DNA of 20,791 nt from DATESZ01 sp035283845 (lineage in GTDB: Bacteria > Desulfobacterota > Syntrophia > Syntrophales > JACQWR01): NCBI GenBank assembly GCA_035283845.1, contig DATESZ010000017.1, positions 1 through 20,791 of the forward strand, read 5' to 3'. Shown in pieces: positions 15,571 to 20,791 of the stretch (position 1 is its first letter; each line of letters starts with the position of its first letter). The notes beneath the pieces are model-generated. The model did not search any database. It was not told the DNA's origin and saw only the letters and a program-made list of their open reading frames with translations. The translations under genes and the position numbers were made by a program.

Positions 15571-18500
15571 TTACTGGATCCGGATGCGCGCATGTTCGCG
15601 CAGGGCCGTCTCCAGTTCCTTTTTCAGTGCTTCCAGGAACTCCTCAATGTCCGCCGCTGTTTCCAGGTAATTCTTGACGGTGACCTTGGACGGCTGGATA
15701 TATTTGACCGGTTTGGCCGATGTCTTGTCGCCCTCTTTCACCTTGGCCGATTCGACGTGCTCAAGGGCCTTTTCCAGCGCCTCCTCCGCCATGTTCGCCT
15801 GATAAAAAATGCCCGGAATGCTGTGTTCCTGCTGGACATGCTTTTTGATGTCCTGCAAGGGTTTGAGGGACTTGTTCCTTAAATCGGAATCGGCCTTGTA
15901 TTGATCGAGCGCCTCCATGACCTTGCCGATCTTGTCGTCTATGGTTTGGATGGAAGATTCTTTACGCTTCTCCAAGATGCGGTCATTGACCTTTTTTACT
16001 CTCTCCAGGAGACCATCAACTTCCTTGATCATGCCATAGGGCCTTTTCGCAGACAGGATCTCATCCATGCGGGCCAAGGCCTGCGCGGCGGCGGTGTCCT
16101 TTTCCAACTCCTGTCTGTTCGGCTTATAGCTTTCCACCGCCTTCTGCAGCTTCTCCCAGGTGGTACGCTGATTAGTGTAAAAGTCCTTCAGTTCATGCAC
16201 GTCCTCGGATAAAGCGATCAGGTCTTCCCTTTTGCCATTAAAGGCCTGGAAAAATTCATAACTGTCGGCGATGGCGATTATTTTGTCGATTTGCAAGGAA
16301 CCGGCATCTATCTCTTTTTTACCGGGATAATTATCCATGTCGGCCAGGGGTTTATAGCCATTCAATGCCTGTTCCCATTCCATTAGATGACCGCGAAGGA
16401 AGGCATTCAGGCCGTCTTCCGAATCCGGTCCGATCTTGCCAAACAATTCCTGTCCGAGCTTGCAGCTTACCGCCAGTTCTTCCGCTCCGACGGCCTTGCG
16501 CTTCAGAATCTTGACCTGCTTCCAGCGCACTGACTTGGTCAGCGGTTCAATGGCATCCTTCGGCAAGACCGCCTCGCCTTCCACCATGACTTTGATTTCA
16601 CCGGCCACAAACAGCTTGGCCATAAGAAGTACAATTTCAAATTCCGGCCAGCCGTAGGGACGGCCGGAGAAGCGGTCCACAAGATCGCTCAGCAGGATGC
16701 TATGATTCTTCGCCATGCTGAGGTCGATAAACTGCTTCATTTCCTTGAGGGCCTGGGCGTTTCCTTCCGCTCCGTCAAGCTGAAGGGTATATTGGCCAAT
16801 ATCGTTCGCCAGAAGAACGGCGCGGATTTCCTTTTGCGGTTCTTCCTGGAGGGCATTCAGATAACCGAGTTTGGTGTAGATATTGGCAATCATGTAACTG
16901 ACGGAATCGTATAGAGCAATCTTGGGGGTTGTTGATTTTTGCTTGAGAGTTTGTCCGCAGGCATAATAGTCGCCTTCAACGACCATCTTTTCGAGCATAG
17001 TTGTGAGGCGGGTTTTGCGTTCGCGGTTTTCATAGGCGCGATCGCTAAGGATTTTCTTGAGACTTTCCGGCGCCGCCGCATCATTTTTGAGGCGAATATA
17101 CTTGGCCGTCTGGACGTACGTCTGCAACTCTCGTCCGAACTCGGGCTGGTCCGGCAGCCTGATCAGCACCCTCCCGCCATCTGTGGTACTGTGCATAATA
17201 CACTTCTGCGGGACAAAATAGGTAAACTCGTCATGTATTGGTGTGATAACCTCTACGCCCAGCTCTTGATCGACCCTGCCATGCGGCTGTCCGTCGCAGA
17301 GGCGATTATAGCCATAGTCTTTCTTGTTGACATGGTAGCGGCACTTGTTGTCGTCCTTGAAGACATCCTGGAAGATGAACTCCGAAAGAACTTTCGTCAC
17401 TTCACCGCCGGCAAAATCCGTGTTTTTTATCTCGCGGCTGATGCTGCGTTCCTCATCGGTTAGATAGAAGAAAAGATCGCCATTGCGGCTGATCAGCGTT
17501 TGTTTCTCCAGCCTTTGCAGGGCGTCTTCTATTTGGCGCTTGAGGGCCAGACGATCCGCGTCCACTTCCTCGATGCACAGGGTTGTCAGATTGTCGGCAT
17601 TGGACTTGACGATGTCCACATACCGGATCAGGAAAAGGATGCGGAGCAACTGCACGTCGAAGGGCTCCAGTCCGGCGTTCTCCTTGGCCTGGTCAATGGT
17701 TCGGCGCACGATCGTATCCAGGAAGCTTTCAATGGCCGGGTAGAATTCATAGAGGGGGACCAGCGCCCCGATTTTCTGAGCGGAGATATTCTTTGCCGCC
17801 GACTGGAAGGCGTCCAGCATGGATCGCTCACCCATGGCCAGATGCTTGCCCGTCGCCCCGGCCTTCCGGATGGACTCGAAGACCTTCTGGAGCAACTGGA
17901 AATGATAGGGCGCAAAGGGGTAGTTGATGACGAAATCCTCTGTTTGACGGAAATTCTTCAGCGTTGCCCCGTTGTTCTGAAGCTCAGTTGATTCTTCAGG
18001 ATGTCGCCTTTCTGCTGGAAGAGACCTTCCAGGACAAGCTTGGCATCGTCATTCTTTTCCAGGAGACGCGCCTGAATGACTTCATCCGTATTGGCGCTGG
18101 AAAGGGACAGGCGGGTGGAAAAACGGCCTTGAATCTTGGAGAAATCATTGGCTTTGCTCCCCCTGACTTCTCCCAAGACCGCGTCGATGTCCTCCTGGGA
18201 AGTAACGACAACCCAGGCCCTCCCGCCGCAGATCCTTCCCAAATCTTCCGTAATGGTCTGGAGATTCAGCATCAGGTGGGTATCATGGCCGATAAACTGA
18301 CCGACCTCATCGGCCAGGAAAACGATCCGGTGCTGCGGCCCTTTGCCGTCCAGGTACGCCTTGACCAGCTTGGCGAATCCTTCAATATTGATTTTGAATT
18401 TTTCCTCCGCCTCGTCAAACCATTTGGCTGCGGCTTCTTCGCTTTTATCGATCGTCCGGGAAAGGGCGGCAATGATCTCGTCGCGCATCAGCAGGTAGGC

Positions 18501-19121
18501 ATCACGTTCCTTATGCCAATCCGCGCCGGAAATTTCCTGGAAAGCGTCATGGAATTTCTCCAGCAGCACCTTGTCTTTCAGGTAGCGCTCTACCCAGGCG
18601 ATGTGGGGAGCATCGCCGCTGAAACCCTGCATTTCATTGAATACCCTTACAAAAACGGAAAGGATGGCGTCTTTCCCGTCTTTATTATCGGCTTTGCTGT
18701 CGATATTGAAGAGGATGACATCCGTCTTGCCTGTTACGGCCCGCTTGATATCGGCCAGCAGCATGGCGTCGTCTATTTTCGTTTCGAAGAACTGGACGGC
18801 GGATTTGCTTTGGGATGTTGCCGGATTATGGGCAAGATGATTATTCAGGAGATAGGAGAGGATTTTTATGAAATGGGATTTCCCGGAGCCGAAGAACCCG
18901 GAAACCCAGACACCCATCCTGCTGGCAACAACGGGGTCTTTGGGGTTGTCGATGGCGGCCAGGTATGCATCAAAGAATTTCCGGAAGTGCTTGTCGAGTT
19001 CGCGCGTGACCACATATTCATCGAGTTCCTGCCAGACGATTTCCTCGTCATGCTGATCTGCCTTCACGACGCCGTTTATTGGTCTGAAAAGGTCCCTGGT
19101 GAATATATCTTTGATATTCAT
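15571..19121 (-). pseudogene. brxC: BREX protein BrxC (P-loop ATPase), single-base frameshift
   Basis: BrxC is the large P-loop ATPase of BREX. From ATG 19121 (behind GCGAGG) the first frame gives 387 residues with Walker A GFFGSGKSHF near 75 and RIVFLADEVGQF as Walker B near 270. It then reads NQLSF and runs into a TGA at 17958. The next frame takes up exactly there with NNGATLKNFRQTEDFVINYPFAPYHFQ and continues to the stop at 15571 through a long coiled-coil and helical C-terminal half. One base is missing near 17974-17977: AGAAC where AGAAAC would restore SFRNNGATLKNF. Corrected length is 1183 residues, normal for the family. No slippery heptamer is present, so programmed frameshifting is unlikely. 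It is either a recent null mutation of BREX or a sequence error. Confidence 0.9.
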
Positions 19122-19197
19122 CTGTGCCTCGCTTAAGGTTTTGTCGGATTATTGCATCTGTTGAGTTATGTACCCTCTCTTGTCTTACAAGTTCTTA

Positions 19198-19773
19198 TCA
19201 GGGAATGAGCCTGAAGGCCCGGTAATAATTATTGTCGCGCAAGCGTCCAAACAAGCTCAACCCCTGTCCGTCATAAACGCCAGGGTAGAATATCACCAGG
19301 GGAGTGCCCTGCATGAGCGGATGCAGGTTGTTAAGCAAAGTGTGCGACCTGAATAAAGGCCAGACATTGCCGACGCCGGTCATGAATACCACATCGTTAT
19401 TTTCCGGTTGGGCCGCTTCCACGAAGATGCCGGCTATCTTCTCCTCATGAAGAGGTCCTTTCAGCGCCTTGCGGAGTTCAGCATCTCCCTTGGTCTTTTG
19501 GATATTCAAGGCCCGGTCATAGAGGTTCCGCTGCTTCAGATAGTCAACGAGCAGCCGGAAGAGATTGACGTGGGCGATCCTGAGATTGGGCCTTTTCTTG
19601 GCCAGCGTGTCCAGGACAAACTTGACATATTCACGCACCACAAGTTCTTCCTCCGGCGGGTAGTCGAAGATGTAAAATCCGATTTCATTTCCCAGGCCTG
19701 AATTGCTCAAGAATTCGGGAGATTGAATCCTGTCCATGATCTTGTTGAGGCGTTCTTTCAGCAGTTCATTCAT
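19198..19773 (-). CDS. brxB: BREX protein BrxB (DUF1788)
   Basis: 191 residues from ATG 19773 (MNELLKERL), the family-typical start; an in-frame ATG at 19782 would add three residues. Family features are FLSNSGLGNEIGFYIFDYPPEEEL, the VREYV helix and the C-terminal LLNNLHPLMQGTPLVIFYPGVYDGQGLSLFG segment, conserved in BrxB. BrxB is a small core protein of unknown biochemical activity. The start overlaps the brxA stop (ATGAATGA), so translation is coupled. The reading frame is complete. Confidence 0.93.
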   Translation of the reverse strand: MNELLKERLNKIMDRIQSPEFLSNSGLGNEIGFYIFDYPPEEELVVREYVKFVLDTLAKKRPNLRIAHVNLFRLLVDYLKQRNLYDRALNIQKTKGDAELRKALKGPLHEEKIAGIFVEAAQPENNDVVFMTGVGNVWPLFRSHTLLNNLHPLMQGTPLVIFYPGVYDGQGLSLFGRLRDNNYYRAFRLIP

Positions 19774-20386
19774 GGGCAACATCCATGCACCGGAGGACGT
19801 ATGTTTCCTTGTTGCTTGCGAGGTATTTCCGGACCTCCGGCGCCAGACTGACGGGAGTAAGCTTCAGGGAACGGGTGGAATCCACGTATTTAGCCTCCGT
19901 CAGAATCCTTAAGACGACTTGGCCCAGCTTGGCCCTGGTCGTGTCACTCCAGGATGCCACCGCCCCATCCCTTTGTGCACATGCGGCCAGAAAATTCTTC
20001 CAGTCCATAACGGTCAGTTGCTTATTGAATACCTTATAATGATCCTTGACGACTTCATTCAAGAAATCGCCCAGCAGCCGGCTATGCTTTATAGCGGCGG
20101 CCAGAAGCGACTGCATGGCAACTTCAGAATTACCGTGAATGACCATTTCCCATGATTCCGGGGTCATCAGTTCCAGACGATTTCTGATCAGTTTTGCCAT
20201 CCGCCGAGCCGTAGCAGGCACCTTCTTTTGCAGGATATTATCTACGGAAAGTGCATGGTGCCAAGCCATATCATCGGCCTTATCCAGCAAGAGACCCGCA
20301 ACCTTTCTGCTTTCCCTGAGCATCAAGGAGCCCGCTGATATTTCGGCGTTATACATATGATTTGTTGCTAAGTTCTTCATTTGCAT
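19766..20386 (-). CDS. brxA: BREX protein BrxA (DUF1819)
   Basis: About 206 residues, a helical DNA-binding protein of type 1 BREX and the first gene of the operon. The family signature begins YNAEISAGSLMLRESRKVAGLLLD. The start is uncertain: in-frame ATGs lie at 20446, 20386, 20380 and 20356, and none has a clear ribosome binding site. 20386 is chosen because the 20 residues before it look unlike the family N-terminus. The end overlaps brxB by 8 bases. Homologous positions such as the SWSDTTRAKLGQVVLRILTEA helix are intact. Confidence 0.92.
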   Translation of the reverse strand: MQMKNLATNHMYNAEISAGSLMLRESRKVAGLLLDKADDMAWHHALSVDNILQKKVPATARRMAKLIRNRLELMTPESWEMVIHGNSEVAMQSLLAAAIKHSRLLGDFLNEVVKDHYKVFNKQLTVMDWKNFLAACAQRDGAVASWSDTTRAKLGQVVLRILTEAKYVDSTRSLKLTPVSLAPEVRKYLASNKETYVLRCMDVAHE

Positions 20387-20791
20387 AGAGTGTATCAAAG
20401 CATTCTTCCATATGTTCGATGCATGTACCGCGTTACAAAATATCATGCCTGAATCAATAAACGATCCAAGGCTTGTTTATATAAACTATTATTGAATCTT
20501 TCGGAAGAGCAAATCGCTGGCATTCGAATGGCCGGGGCCACACATGATATCGGCAACCTTGACAGACCTGCCTTACATGTTTAATTTACCGTAAAAACAG
20601 AAAAAGCGGTAACGCAAAATAGAGATTAAAATTGACGTCTTCGCATATTTAACGGATGTTCCCCCTATTATTTTTCTAACATATTGATTAGTATGGTATT
20701 ATTTGAAGATTGCGTCATTTATGTAGTCACTAATATATCATATTATCTAAAAATACTGCCTGACATAAATAATATAATATGAAATAAATAT
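20387..20791 (-). promoter_or_regulatory. AT-rich upstream region of the BREX operon
   Basis: No gene is seen in the last 345-405 bases; the DNA becomes strongly AT-rich to the right. It must hold the promoter for brxA on the minus strand. Visible elements are a 12-bp perfect palindrome GTTTATATAAAC (20475-20486), which overlaps possible TATAAA/TAATAG -10 boxes and could be an operator, and a TTACCG/CGGTAA inverted repeat (20586-20591 and 20607-20612). On the plus strand there is a TTGACA (20559-20564) with TAATTT 17 bases on, a fair promoter pointing away, perhaps for a divergent gene outside the window. No regulator gene (BrxR-type) is visible. Confidence 0.4.

Noticed and set aside
17958..17990. 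Programmed ribosomal frameshift in brxC
   Set aside because: The sequence around the junction has no X XXY YYZ slippery heptamer, homopolymer tract or obvious downstream stem, so mutation or error is simpler.
17964..19136. Long plus-strand open frame (390 codons) opposite brxC
   Set aside because: It is the antisense shadow of brxC: the minus strand has clear P-loop motifs and family homology, and the plus-strand product matches no family pattern.
1..20791. CRISPR arrays, tRNA or rRNA genes
   Set aside because: No regularly spaced direct repeats, cloverleaf-like segments or conserved rRNA stretches were seen on either strand.

Overview
The window is a defence-island segment of a Gram-negative-type bacterial chromosome. 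Gene style suggests Pseudomonadota or Desulfobacterota, but no marker gene fixes the taxon. Nearly everything recognisable is on the minus strand; the exceptions are a few remnants near the left end.

Right two thirds (about 5136-20446): a type 1 BREX anti-phage operon read right to left: brxA, brxB, brxC, a DUF559 (Vsr-like) nuclease gene, pglX, an AbiE-type toxin-antitoxin pair, pglZ and brxL. BrxA/B/C/PglX/PglZ/BrxL together mark self DNA by adenine methylation and block phage replication. Two genes are broken by a single missing base: brxC near 17976 and abiEii near 10433-10439. Both reading frames otherwise continue with full family homology, so these are either recent mutations or sequence errors. 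The AbiE pair has its own ribosome binding site and a 15-nt inverted repeat in front of it. Its toxin gene overlaps the pglZ start (ATGA), so it is built into the operon. The DUF559 gene is flanked by two oppositely oriented GC-rich hairpin elements. A third copy of the same family is inserted in frame inside pglX.

Middle (about 4274-5121, plus strand): a graveyard of small gene pieces. It holds a Clp N-domain (ClpB-like) fragment, the first half of a retron-type reverse transcriptase with a frameshift and no YxDD motif, and, joined directly to it, the TOPRIM end of an OLD-family nuclease with an internal stop. RT plus OLD nuclease is the gene content of one retron defence class, so this looks like a collapsed retron.

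Left part (about 671-4279, minus strand): a decayed IS21-family element. It has istA (internal deletion, DDE residues kept), istB (C-terminus lost), an upstream ParB/KorB-like gene and a small Cys-motif protein gene with a UGA at codon 5. Terminal GGTGGGTCC...ATCGG repeats lie near 4190-4271. Left of istB, 479-670 is packed with inverted repeats around an ATGCGG core, including a 32-bp perfect palindrome. The first 186 bases encode the end of a probable IS91-like transposase.

Overall: BREX with two embedded accessory modules, bordered by mobile-element debris.
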